From Bradyrhizobium lablabi (GTDB lineage: Bacteria > Pseudomonadota > Alphaproteobacteria > Rhizobiales > Xanthobacteraceae), in NCBI RefSeq assembly GCF_018131005.1, contig NZ_JAFCJK010000001.1, forward strand, positions 558,001 through 622,000: 64,000 nt of DNA. Reading direction: 5' to 3'. Within the stretch, counting starts at the first letter, position 1; every line of letters starts with the position of its first letter. Below, piece after piece: positions 33,954 through 44,980 of this stretch. Below the pieces are notes generated by a model. The model worked only from the letters and a program-made list of their open reading frames with translations, searched no databases and was not told the origin of the DNA. The position numbers and the translations under genes were made by a program.

Positions 33954-34030
33954 GAGGCTCTCCTGCAGTTTTTAGGGTCCTTGGACGCGGCGCTGCGGTC
34001 CGTTCTGCGGCGCGGAGCCGGCAGCGCGAC

Positions 34031-34058
34031 GAATGTATTCAAAACGGAAATATTTTCC
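34031..34058. promoter_or_regulatory. AT-rich dyads in the amidase upstream region
   Basis: In the 154-base gap before the amidase there is GAATGTATTCAAAA (34031-34044) and a 13-base palindrome GGAAATATTTTCC (34046-34058). The TTGAAT/ATTC core resembles the TTGAATATTCAA palindrome found upstream of the marR gene, so one regulator might bind both. Function is inferred from position and composition only. Confidence 0.4.
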
Positions 34059-34107
34059 CTTTCAAGCATTATTTCGGAAGTGCGGGTCTCAGGATTGTCG
34101 CGGCTTC

Positions 34108-35295
34108 TCAGACCGTCCTGATCACCCTGAAGTCGAGACCATCGGCCTCCGCGAGATACATCGGCATCCTGGCGTGACCGTTGCGAATGGTAACAGGTCC
34201 GCGGGCGCCGCCATAGACGACGTTGCGCGCGGCGGACAGCAAGGGCCCCATCGACAGCGAGCCGGCCTTGTTGGCCGCGGCTTCGAGCAGGCACAGCCCC
34301 TCGTAGCTGGATTGACCGAGCGAGCCGATCGGCGGCGCGTTCGGCCCGAACATTGCGCGATAGCGAATCTGGAAGTCGTCGTTCGCGCGCGAGGCGACAT
34401 TGGGGAAATAACCGGAAGCGCAGAACAGGTTCTCGGAGTTGTCGGCGCCGATGCCGAGCAGCACGGTCTCGTCCATCGCCCCGCCCAACCGCAGCGTGGT
34501 GGCGGCGAGGCCGCATTCGCCGAACGCGCGATTGAAGGTGATGCTGTCGGTGCCAATCAGCGAGATCAGCACGACATCGGGCTTGGCGGCCCGAATACGC
34601 GCCAGATGCGGCTCGTGATTGTCCTCGCCGAGGGGGACGAATTCCTCGCCGACCACCTGTCCGCCCGTCTCGGCGATGTATCTTTTCACCGCGCGATGCG
34701 ACTGCCATGGCCACACATAGTCGCTGCCGATCAGGTACCAGCGCGAAGCCTCCTTGACCTCGGCCAGCCAGTGAATCGACGGCCGGCTTTGCCAGCGCGG
34801 CGTCTCGCCGATCGCGATGATGCCCGGCGTCTGCTCGCCGCCCTCATAGACCGGCGTATAGATATAGGGGATGTGGTTGCGGGTGATGATGTCGCGCAGG
34901 GCGACGCGGACCGCACTGGTGTGGAGGCCAACGATAAGGTCGACCTCGGCTTCAGCGATGGCCTGTTCGGCGCGATCGACCACCTCGTCGAGCGGACCGC
35001 CAGCGTCGTAGATCGACAGTTCGATCTCGCGACCAAGAATACCGCCGCGCTTGTTGATCTCGGCGACCGCAAGCTGCGCGCTGGACGTGGCGCACGGGCC
35101 CCAAACCCCCGGCGAGCCCGTGCAGCAGATGAAGCCGCCGATCCGAAGCTTGCTGCTCGCGCCGCGACGCTCGAAGAAGGCGCGATCGTCCGGCGACCAC
35201 GCACAATTGGCCGCCGGCGACGACAAATTCCTCAACAGCAGGGGTGGTGGAAACACAGGCCCGCCGCGAGCCGGGAAGTTTACCGTCGAGCGCAC
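34108..35295 (-). CDS. AmiC-like periplasmic-binding-fold protein, no clear signal peptide
   Basis: This 395-residue protein is a type I periplasmic-binding fold of the AmiC/FmdD/UrtA group: IGGFICCTGSPGVWGPCATSSAQLAVAEIN, then YTPVYEGGEQTPGIIAIG, YLIGSDYVWPWQSHRAVKRYI and VVLISLIGTDSITFNRAF. The first about 45 residues (after GTG 35295) contain no hydrophobic export core, so it may be cytosolic. In Pseudomonas, AmiC is a cytosolic amide sensor. Here no AmiR partner is encoded; instead a MarR regulator is divergent. It may sense amides or be a second transporter receptor whose start is misplaced. Confidence 0.82.
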   Translation of the reverse strand: MRSTVNFPARGGPVFPPPLLLRNLSSPAANCAWSPDDRAFFERRGASSKLRIGGFICCTGSPGVWGPCATSSAQLAVAEINKRGGILGREIELSIYDAGGPLDEVVDRAEQAIAEAEVDLIVGLHTSAVRVALRDIITRNHIPYIYTPVYEGGEQTPGIIAIGETPRWQSRPSIHWLAEVKEASRWYLIGSDYVWPWQSHRAVKRYIAETGGQVVGEEFVPLGEDNHEPHLARIRAAKPDVVLISLIGTDSITFNRAFGECGLAATTLRLGGAMDETVLLGIGADNSENLFCASGYFPNVASRANDDFQIRYRAMFGPNAPPIGSLGQSSYEGLCLLEAAANKAGSLSMGPLLSAARNVVYGGARGPVTIRNGHARMPMYLAEADGLDFRVIRTV

Positions 35296-35391
35296 GCCAA
35301 CTCCTGTCTGGGACCAGACTTACAAAGCATATTCTGCGGGCGACCCCCGGCACGCGCCCTTTTGTTGGGCAATGATCCTATTTTGAAAATA

Positions 35392-35403
35392 TTGAATATT
35401 CAA
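35392..35403. promoter_or_regulatory. TTGAATATTCAA palindrome, probable MarR operator
   Basis: This perfect 12-base palindrome lies in the AT-rich centre of the gap between the divergent AmiC-like and marR genes, flanked by TTTTGAAAA and CAATTGAAG. Its size and symmetry fit a MarR-family binding site, and it could control both directions. Binding is inferred. Confidence 0.5.
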
Positions 35404-35476
35404 CAATTGAAGTGCATATAGAAACAGCAGCGATTGCCAGACATTCACTCACTCGGATCAAAACGAAGTCTCAGCC

Positions 35477-35920
35477 GTGGTCAAACCGCCGAAAGAAAAC
35501 TTCCCCATCACCGAACACCTCACCTACCTGCTCGCGCAAGCCAACCGGGAGATCAACCGGCAGTTGGAGACGCGGCTGAGCAAGGAAGGGGTGCCGGTGG
35601 AGCAGTGGCGCATCCTCAAGGTCCTGTCCGACGGCAACGGCCACTCGATGGGCGAACTCGCCGATGCCGTGCTGCTCAACCATCCGACGCTGACCAAGAT
35701 GATCGACCGCATGGTGTCGGACGCCCTCGTCTACCGCCTTCAGGATCCCAAGGACCGCCGCAAAGTCCTGATGTTCGTATCCGATCGCGGCAAGGCGCTG
35801 TGCAGGCGCCTGAACTCGCTGGCCGTAAGCCAGGAAGAGCACATCGTCGAGAGCTATGGCGACAAGTCGACCAACGAACTGAAGCGCCTGCTGGGAAGCC
35901 TGATCGGCAGCGCGACCTGA
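35477..35920 (+). CDS. MarR family transcriptional regulator
   Basis: This 147-residue winged-helix regulator has the MarR pattern: EHLTYLLAQANREINRQLETRL dimer helix, VEQWRILKVLSDGNGHSMGELADAVLLNHPTLTKMIDRMV with the recognition helix at about 62-78, and the wing in DPKDRRKVLMFVSDRGKAL. The start is GTG 35477 with a weak ribosome site. It is divergent from the AmiC-like gene and the amidase/ABC cluster and is the only regulator in that neighbourhood, so it probably controls it, perhaps in response to the amide or its product. It converges with the next gene. Confidence 0.93.
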   Translation: MVKPPKENFPITEHLTYLLAQANREINRQLETRLSKEGVPVEQWRILKVLSDGNGHSMGELADAVLLNHPTLTKMIDRMVSDALVYRLQDPKDRRKVLMFVSDRGKALCRRLNSLAVSQEEHIVESYGDKSTNELKRLLGSLIGSAT

Positions 35921-35939
35921 GGTCGCGCTATCCCGCCCG

Positions 35940-38438
35940 TTACGAAGCCGCCTCGTCCTGTGGCAGCAGCGCCCGGTGCGGAGCCGGCGTGACCGCGGAT
36001 CCTGCGACGGGGTTGGCGAGCCTGCTTCCCGCGATCATCACGGCGCACACGACGTAGCAGCAGACGCCGAGCGCGAACGTGTTCGCGATGCCGAACTGGA
36101 TCGACAGCGCCATGCCGAGCACCGAGGCGAGCATCGACGTGATGCCGTTGGTGCTCCAGAAGAATGGCAGCAGGCCATCATGCCGGCGCCAGATACTCAG
36201 GCCCAGCGGGAACATCATGCCCATGCAGAAGGCCGGCGGCGCGAGCAGCAGCACCGAGACCACAATGCGCATGTCGGTCGATGCGGTGCGCGCCCAACCG
36301 GTGATTGATGGCGTGAGCCAGCCCGCGGCGACAAGCGTAGCGACCAGCGCCACGACTCGGACGATCACGGCGACGGGCCGCGGCGTCTCCGCGCCGACGG
36401 TGGTGCTGCCGAGACCGCTGAACAGCAGGATCGTGAACAGCACGACGCTCAAGCCGTAGACGGGGTGTCCGAGGAACACCATCAACCGCTGCATCTGCGA
36501 AATCTCGATCAGCATGAAGCCCATGCCGATCGCGGCGAAATAGGCCACGGGCGGCGCGAGCGCCGCCGCCGGCATGCGCCGCGTTAGGCGTGCAAAGGGA
36601 AGCGCGATGTACCAGACGCACACGCCGAGCCCAAGCAGGACGAGCCATTTGGTGACGCCGATCGCCGCGTTGTTCCGCACCTCGAACGAGGCGTCGCTGA
36701 ACAGATCGGCCAATCGCGCGGTGTAGAAGAAGAACGGATTGTCGTCGGTCGATGCGGCGATATTCGCGGGCAGCGAATCAAGGAACGCCTGGTCGGCCTT
36801 GCCCGACATCAAGGTCGAGGTGATGGCGTCGAAGGCGGTGTCCGGGCCGAGCAGGAGGGTAAACCCCTGCGCCGTGATCCGGTCGCGCGCCGCCTGCCAT
36901 TGCGCCGCCGCGAACGCGTCCGGGCGGGTCATGACAGTGACGATGTTGCCCACATTCACCGCGATCACGTGCTGCGACAGTTCGGCCGCCGGCACGCCGC
37001 GGCGCTGCAGAGCGTCGGCTGCGATGGCGACCAGACGATAGAACTCGCCGCGATGGACTTTCGGATCATACCAGCGTGACACCGACAGCATTCCGCCCGG
37101 CTTCAGCGCGCGGAAAAAATCATTCCATGCCTCAACCGTGTAAAGACGGTTCTCGGTGAGCGTCAGGCCGCCGGCCGCGGTCGCCGCCCAGGTGTCGATC
37201 AGCGAAATCTGGATCAGATCGTAGCGGTCGGCAGAATGGTTGATGTAGCTGCGCGCCTCGGCGTTGACCAGCGAGACGCCCGCCTGGCGATCGAGATGGC
37301 CCGAGAAATCGGCGAACTTGCCGGTCAACACTTCGAAGATCGCGGGATTGATCTCGATGCCGCGGATCCGCTTCGCGCCGAAATAGAGGCCGGAGAGGAT
37401 GTCGCGTCCGCCCCCGACGCCGACCACGGCGACGTCGGCCGGCTGTTGCTGCACCAGATAGGCGGCGTTGATCACGTCGTCCTTGAGGTAGGCGTGCTCG
37501 GCGACATCGCCGGAGAAGCGGGTGATCGGCGTCGCAGCGTCCGCATCGATGTCGAGATAATACTGATCGACCTTGACGTCGGGCGCGCGCACATAGCCCC
37601 AGCCGAACGGGGTCGTGTGTCCGATATCCTTGACGCGGATGCGCGAATAGGTGTTCCAGCGCTCGAACAGCGTTCCGCTCTGCGCACTGCCCTTCGCCCA
37701 GACCACGCCGAGATGGCCGCCGCCGGTCGCGGCGAGGCCGGTGTGGATGGCGGCGAGCACGGCGAGCGTAAGCGCGGTGACCCGGCTCAGCCGCAGGTTT
37801 CGTCCGTCACCCTCGTCGCGGATGACGAACCAGCCGGCTGCGGCGGCAAAGGCGCCGATCCACAGCGTGGCGCTGACCGGATCGATCACCAGCAGGATGA
37901 AGATGACGCCGAGACATCCGACCGCAGCGCCGACGAGATCGGCGGCGTAGAGCCAACCGCCGGCGTAGGGAAGACGTGTCAGCAGCAACGTGATGCAGAC
38001 GCCGCCCTCGGTAAACGGGATGACGAAGGCGATCGCCGCGATCGCCAACGCCAACATGGCGTCCTCGTTCGGCACCACGAGCGGCACGCACAGGAAGGCG
38101 GCCATCGCCACGACGCTCGAGATCGCAAATCCCGCGGCGTGGCGCGCGAACTCCGATCCCACTTGCGCGGGCGCGTAGCGGTCCGGGTCGCCATAGACCT
38201 TCATCGCGCCGCGCGTGAGCCCGAACATCGCGAGCGAAATCGCCGCGAAGGCAAAGTGGTAGTACATCATCACGCTGAAGAAGCGAGTGATGAGGATCTG
38301 GTAGGACAGCGTGGCCGACGCGAGCACGAAGATCGCCGGATAATAGCGGCCGTGCGTTTTCGCGGTGATCTCTTGCAAGACGCGCCCCCATCGAGCCTTG
38401 AAAAGCGAGGCTTTTGGATGCGCCTTGACGGCCCGCAC
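35940..38438 (-). CDS. Membrane-embedded spermidine synthase-like protein
   Basis: This 832-residue protein combines two membrane domains around a soluble methyltransferase-like core. About six helices fill residues 35-230. The core (about 240-600) has VAVVGVGGGRDILSGLYFGAKRIRGIEINP near 335-360, the glycine-rich nucleotide motif and acidic end of polyamine synthases. About seven more helices occupy 615-815. Such proteins are annotated as 'spermidine synthase' by domain, but active-site residues and the aminopropyl donor cannot be verified. GTG 38438 is the apparent start. It faces marR tail to tail, and no other polyamine genes are nearby. Confidence 0.82.
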   Translation of the reverse strand: MRAVKAHPKASLFKARWGRVLQEITAKTHGRYYPAIFVLASATLSYQILITRFFSVMMYYHFAFAAISLAMFGLTRGAMKVYGDPDRYAPAQVGSEFARHAAGFAISSVVAMAAFLCVPLVVPNEDAMLALAIAAIAFVIPFTEGGVCITLLLTRLPYAGGWLYAADLVGAAVGCLGVIFILLVIDPVSATLWIGAFAAAAGWFVIRDEGDGRNLRLSRVTALTLAVLAAIHTGLAATGGGHLGVVWAKGSAQSGTLFERWNTYSRIRVKDIGHTTPFGWGYVRAPDVKVDQYYLDIDADAATPITRFSGDVAEHAYLKDDVINAAYLVQQQPADVAVVGVGGGRDILSGLYFGAKRIRGIEINPAIFEVLTGKFADFSGHLDRQAGVSLVNAEARSYINHSADRYDLIQISLIDTWAATAAGGLTLTENRLYTVEAWNDFFRALKPGGMLSVSRWYDPKVHRGEFYRLVAIAADALQRRGVPAAELSQHVIAVNVGNIVTVMTRPDAFAAAQWQAARDRITAQGFTLLLGPDTAFDAITSTLMSGKADQAFLDSLPANIAASTDDNPFFFYTARLADLFSDASFEVRNNAAIGVTKWLVLLGLGVCVWYIALPFARLTRRMPAAALAPPVAYFAAIGMGFMLIEISQMQRLMVFLGHPVYGLSVVLFTILLFSGLGSTTVGAETPRPVAVIVRVVALVATLVAAGWLTPSITGWARTASTDMRIVVSVLLLAPPAFCMGMMFPLGLSIWRRHDGLLPFFWSTNGITSMLASVLGMALSIQFGIANTFALGVCCYVVCAVMIAGSRLANPVAGSAVTPAPHRALLPQDEAAS

Positions 38439-38482
38439 AATGCGCGGGTCTAGATTGGGTCACAACTCCTAATAATTGGTTG

Positions 38483-38500
38483 CCGGCGATCGGTCGCCGG
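38483..38500. promoter_or_regulatory. Hairpin upstream of the spermidine synthase-like gene
   Basis: CCGGCGA (38483-38489) pairs perfectly with TCGCCGG (38494-38500) around a TCGG tetraloop, 45-62 bases upstream of the gene start. The role is unknown. The remaining gap to secA (38501-38610) holds nothing I can assign. Confidence 0.3.
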
Positions 38501-38610
38501 TCCCGGCGGCCGTGATAACGATCCGAGGATTATCGCGCGGTTAGCGGCAAACCGACGATGGCGAACACTTTCGCCCGAAACGCAATATGTCGGCGATGAA
38601 CCTGACGGGC

Positions 38611-38691
38611 GCTTCGCTCGAAAACGCCACGGAAAATTATCGATGACTCCAAGGCATGGTCGGCTCTGATGAAACCAGAACCGACAATGCT

Positions 38692-38694
<3 letters not shown>
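38611..38694 (-). repeat. Dispersed hairpin repeat, copy at the secA 3' end, probable terminator
   Basis: On the minus strand the secA stop TAG begins TAGAGC. A 10-pair stem follows: GTCGGTTCTG (38676-38685) with CAGAGCCGAC (38659-38668), loop GTTTCAT. A piece of the other repeat half, GGCGTTTTCGAGCGAAG, follows further on (38611-38628). The hairpin's position 7 bases past the stop supports a terminator role; it lacks a strong T run. The same TAGAGC-stop arrangement occurs at 23627 and 60853. Confidence 0.6.
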
Positions 38695-41550
<2,856 letters not shown>

Positions 41551-41897
41551 GCGTAATTCCTGTTCTTCGGTCTTGGGTTAAAGCCTGGAATGGTCCACCG
41601 GATCGCCTATCAACTCACCGTGACGCGCCACGTTTCAAACCCCGACCCTGAGGGCTTGTCCGCCAATTGAGTGGGAAACAGGCTATCCAAGGTTCAACGG
41701 CCAAAAACGCAGCAAAATAAGCGCTATCGCCATTGACACGATGGGCCAGAAATATGGCTCGGTCGGGGGGTTGTCAACGTCGGCAAGATGTCAAGGAATT
41801 CATCATTTTGACAGACTTTTCGCGTTGCCAAGGCCACGCGATTGGGCGAGTGTCCGCCCCGCTCGCGAGCTTTCCCCCTTTGTGACAAGGATATTGC
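41551..41897. other. Divergent promoter region between secA and the foldase gene
   Basis: This 347-base gap separates two genes transcribed outward and must hold promoters for both. It is relatively AT-rich around 41690-41830. I could not pick out convincing -35/-10 pairs or a conserved motif. Confidence 0.4.
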
Positions 41898-42839
41898 ATG
41901 ACCACCTCGCTCCCGGAAACAAAAACCGGCCTGCGCCTCGGCCTGGCCACCCTGGCCGTGACGGGCTGCCTTGCCGCACTCCTGGCCGCCGGCCTTCCGG
42001 TCCGGGCCGAGGACTCCAACCCGGTGATGGCCAAGGTGAATGGTTCCGAGATCCGTGCGAGCGACGTCGCGCTCGCTGAGGAGGAACTCGGCCAGAGCCT
42101 CGCGCAGATGGACCCGGCAACGCGCAAGGAAAACGTGCTGGCCTTCCTGATCGACATGAAGATCGTGTCCAAGGCCGCCGAGGACAAGAAGATCGAGAAT
42201 AGCGACGAATTCAAGAAGCGCCTCGCCTTCACCCGCAATCGCCTGCTGATGGACAGCCTGCTCGCCAGCGAGGGCAAGGCCGCGACCACCGACGAGGCCA
42301 TGAAGAAGGTCTATGAGGAGGCCGCCAAGCAGATCACCGGCGAACAGGAAGTGCGCGCCCGCCATATCCTGGTCGAGACCGAGGACGAAGCCAAGGCAAT
42401 CAAGGCCGAACTCGACAAGGGCGCCGACTTCGCCGAGCTCGCCAAGAAGAAGTCCAAGGATCCCGGCGCGGCCGATGGCGGCGACCTCGGCTTCTTCACC
42501 AAGGAGCAGATGGTGCCGGAATTCTCCGCGGTCGCCTTCACGCTCGAGCCGGGCAAGATCTCCGATCCCGTGAAGTCACAGTTCGGCTGGCACATCATCA
42601 AGGTCGAGGAAAAGCACAATCGCAAGGCGCCCGACTTCGATCAGGTGAAAAGCCAGATCGAGACCTATGTGACCCGCAAGGCGCAGGCCGACTATGTCGC
42701 CAAGCTGCGCGAGGCCGCCAAGGTCGAGCGCATGGACAAGCCGGAAGAGACGGCGAAGTCCGACACCGCCAAGCCGGCGGACGCGGCAAAGGATGCGCCG
42801 AAGCCGTCCGACAACAAGATGGCGCCGGCGAAGAAGTAG
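41898..42839 (+). CDS. Peptidyl-prolyl cis-trans isomerase (parvulin/PpiC-type foldase)
   Basis: This 313-residue exported chaperone has a signal peptide (LGLATLAVTGCLAALLAAGLPVRAE, residues about 14-38), a SurA-like N-terminal helical domain and a parvulin domain from about 150-245 (VRARHILVETEDEA, DGGDLGFFTKEQMVPEF, VKSQFGWHIIKV). The last about 40 residues are Lys/Ala/Pro-rich and disordered. It would help fold periplasmic and outer-membrane proteins, and sits next to secA. ATG 41898 follows a run of pyrimidines and AAGGATATTGC, with AAGG as a possible ribosome site. Confidence 0.93.
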   Translation: MTTSLPETKTGLRLGLATLAVTGCLAALLAAGLPVRAEDSNPVMAKVNGSEIRASDVALAEEELGQSLAQMDPATRKENVLAFLIDMKIVSKAAEDKKIENSDEFKKRLAFTRNRLLMDSLLASEGKAATTDEAMKKVYEEAAKQITGEQEVRARHILVETEDEAKAIKAELDKGADFAELAKKKSKDPGAADGGDLGFFTKEQMVPEFSAVAFTLEPGKISDPVKSQFGWHIIKVEEKHNRKAPDFDQVKSQIETYVTRKAQADYVAKLREAAKVERMDKPEETAKSDTAKPADAAKDAPKPSDNKMAPAKK

Positions 42840-42871
42840 CTTGTGTCATCCCAGCGGAGCCGGAACCTATG

Positions 42872-42898
42872 CGCCGCGGCAGTTGGTTTGCCGCGGCG
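42872..42898. terminator. Hairpin after the foldase gene
   Basis: CGCCGCGGCA (42872-42881) pairs perfectly with TGCCGCGGCG (42889-42898), loop GTTGGTT, 33 bases past the foldase stop. It has no T tract, so it may end transcription with Rho or simply protect the mRNA. Confidence 0.4.
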
Positions 42899-43025
42899 GC
42901 GAGAGTTACCGTGAACAATCGATGACAGTGGTTGGGTAGCGGCTTTCGCAGGACGGTGCAGCCCCTCTCCCGCTTCGACGAGCGAGATGATAAGGAGCGC
43001 TTCCTCGCAACGCCGGAAGCCTCCC

Positions 43026-44267
43026 ATGTCCACCGCTGTCTCCCCCCTCGCCCCGTCAGACGTTCCCGCCATGCCCGTGATCGCGGGCGTAAGACTTGCC
43101 ACGGCCGCGGCCGGCATCCGTTACAAGGGGCGCACCGACGTGCTGCTCGCGGTGATGGACGAGGGGGCGACGGTTGCCGGCGTTTTCACCAGGTCGAAAT
43201 GCCCCTCTGCACCGGTGGAATGGTGCCGCGCCAGGCTGAAAGGCGGCAAGGCCCGCGCGCTGGTCGTGAACTCCGGCAACGCCAACGCCTTCACCGGCAA
43301 GACCGGCAAGCAGTCCACCGCGCTGACTGCGCAGATCGCGGCGAAGGCGGTCGGCTGCGCGGCATCAGATGTGTTCCTGGCTTCAACCGGCGTGATCGGC
43401 GAGCCGCTCGACGCCAGCAAGTTCGACGGCGTGCTGGCGGCGCTCGCCGAGACCGCAACGCCTGATCACTGGATGGATGCGGCGAAGGCGATCATGACCA
43501 CGGACACATTCCCCAAGGTCGCGACCGCGACCGCGAAGCTCGGCAAGGCCACGGTGACGATCAGCGGCATGGCCAAGGGCGCCGGCATGATCATGCCCGA
43601 CATGGCCACCATGCTCTCGTTCATCTTCACCGACGCGCCGCTGTCGGCAGCCGCACTGCAGTCCCTGCTCAAGACCGGTGTGGAGGACACCTTCAATGCC
43701 GTGACGATCGACGGCGACACCTCGACCTCGGACACGCTGCTCGCCTTCGCGACGGGAGCCGCGGCCGCGCATGGCGCGCCGAGGATCAGCCGCGCGAGCG
43801 ACCCGCGCCTGAAGGCTTTCGCGAAGGCGTTCCAGGGTGTTCTCGCCGACCTTTCGGAGCAAGTGGCGCGCGACGGCGAAGGCGCGCGCAAGCTCGTCGA
43901 AGTCATCGTCGAGGGCGCGACCACCAAGACGTCCGCGCGCAAAATCGCGATGTCGATCGCCAATTCACCGCTGGTAAAGACCGCGATCGCCGGCGAGGAC
44001 GCCAATTGGGGCCGCGTGGTGATGGCTGTCGGCAAGGCCGGCGAGCCTGCCAATCGCGACAAGCTCTCGATCTCCTTCAACGGCATCCGCGTTGCCAAGA
44101 GCGGCGCGCGCGATCCTTCCTACAACGAAAACGAGGTATCGGAGGCGATGAAGGCGCCGAAGATCCAGATCAAGGTTGCGCTTGGCCTCGGCAAGGGCCG
44201 CGACCGCGTGCTGACCTGCGACCTCACCAAGGAATATGTCGCGATCAACGGCGATTATCGGTCTTAA
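43026..44267 (+). CDS. argJ: Bifunctional glutamate N-acetyltransferase/ornithine acetyltransferase
   Basis: ArgJ moves the acetyl group from N-acetylornithine to glutamate, closing the cyclic arginine pathway, and can also acetylate glutamate from acetyl-CoA. The 413-residue product has the autoproteolysis region [20 protein letters not shown] near residue 185, where the Thr in ATML becomes the catalytic N-terminus of the beta chain. [25 protein letters not shown] and [14 protein letters not shown] also match. ATG 43026 is the natural start; upstream in-frame residues are not conserved-looking. Confidence 0.97.
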   Translation: MSTAVSPLAPSDVPAMPVIAGVRLATAAAGIRYKGRTDVLLAVMDEGATVAGVFTRSKCPSAPVEWCRARLKGGKARALVVNSGNANAFTGKTGKQSTALTAQIAAKAVGCAASDVFLASTGVIGEPLDASKFDGVLAALAETATPDHWMDAAKAIMTTDTFPKVATATAKLGKATVTISGMAKGAGMIMPDMATMLSFIFTDAPLSAAALQSLLKTGVEDTFNAVTIDGDTSTSDTLLAFATGAAAAHGAPRISRASDPRLKAFAKAFQGVLADLSEQVARDGEGARKLVEVIVEGATTKTSARKIAMSIANSPLVKTAIAGEDANWGRVVMAVGKAGEPANRDKLSISFNGIRVAKSGARDPSYNENEVSEAMKAPKIQIKVALGLGKGRDRVLTCDLTKEYVAINGDYRS

Positions 44268-44287
44268 CCGTTGCAGACGTTCCGTTC

Positions 44288-44406
44288 CGTCATCCTGAGG
44301 AGCGCGTAGCGCGTCTCGAAGGATGCAAGGCCCGGCTGCCTCCGCGCGGAAAGAGCCGGGCCGTCGCCCTTCGAGACGGCCGCTTTGCGGCCTCCTCAGG
44401 GTGACG
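44288..44406. repeat. 119-base extended palindromic repeat between argJ and mutT
   Basis: Outer arms CGTCATCCTGAGGAG (44288-44302) and CTCCTCAGGGTGACG (44392-44406) pair with a single G-U. Inside, GTCTCGAAGG pairs with CCTTCGAGAC and GGCCCGGC with GCCGGGCC. The whole unit can fold into one long hairpin. I recall 'CATCCTGAGGAGC...CTTCGAGACG' intergenic repeats as abundant in Bradyrhizobium and Rhodopseudomonas. It ends argJ transcription or serves as a neutral repeat; no coding potential. Confidence 0.75.
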
Positions 44407-44521
44407 GTGAGAGCGCTCCGATGCGGACATCAGTGACGAGCTTCCCGGCAACAAACCGTTTGGTCCTGCACCAACTGCTGGCTTATGAAGGCTGACCATC
44501 ACATCGAGGCATTCAGGCCGC

Positions 44522-44935
44522 ATGGCTGATGACATCAAGCTGATCCTCGTCGCCGCTTGCGCGCTCGTCGATGCCGACAAGCGCGTACTGCTCGCGCAGC
44601 GTCCCGAGGGCAAGGCGCTCGCGGGCCTGTGGGAATTCCCGGGCGGCAAGATCGAGCCCGGCGAGCGGCCGGAACAGACTTTGATCCGCGAGCTGCACGA
44701 GGAGATCGGCATCACGGTGAGCGAGCCGTGCCTCGCGCCGCTGACTTTCGCGAGCCACGCCTACGAGACCTTCCACCTGTTGATGCCGCTCTACATCTGC
44801 CGACGCTGGGACGGCATGGTGGTGGCGCGCGAAGGCCAGAAGCTTGCCTGGGTTCGCGCGAACAAATTGCGCGACTATCCGATGCCGCCCGCGGATATCC
44901 CGCTGCTGCCGCATCTGATCGATCTGTTGCTGTAG
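44522..44935 (+). CDS. mutT: 8-oxo-dGTP diphosphatase / nucleoside triphosphate pyrophosphohydrolase
   Basis: This 137-residue Nudix hydrolase removes oxidised nucleotides such as 8-oxo-dGTP from the pool. The complete Nudix box GKIEPGERPEQTLIRELHEEIGI lies near residues 40-62 (GX5EX7REUXEEXGU). VLLAQRPEGKALAGLWEFPGG precedes it as expected for MutT. Length is typical. It follows the palindromic repeat and converges with the next gene. Confidence 0.94.
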   Translation: MADDIKLILVAACALVDADKRVLLAQRPEGKALAGLWEFPGGKIEPGERPEQTLIRELHEEIGITVSEPCLAPLTFASHAYETFHLLMPLYICRRWDGMVVAREGQKLAWVRANKLRDYPMPPADIPLLPHLIDLLL

Positions 44936-44980
44936 GCATAGCGCCAAGCATTCCCCTCGTCATGGCCAGGCATGACGGAG

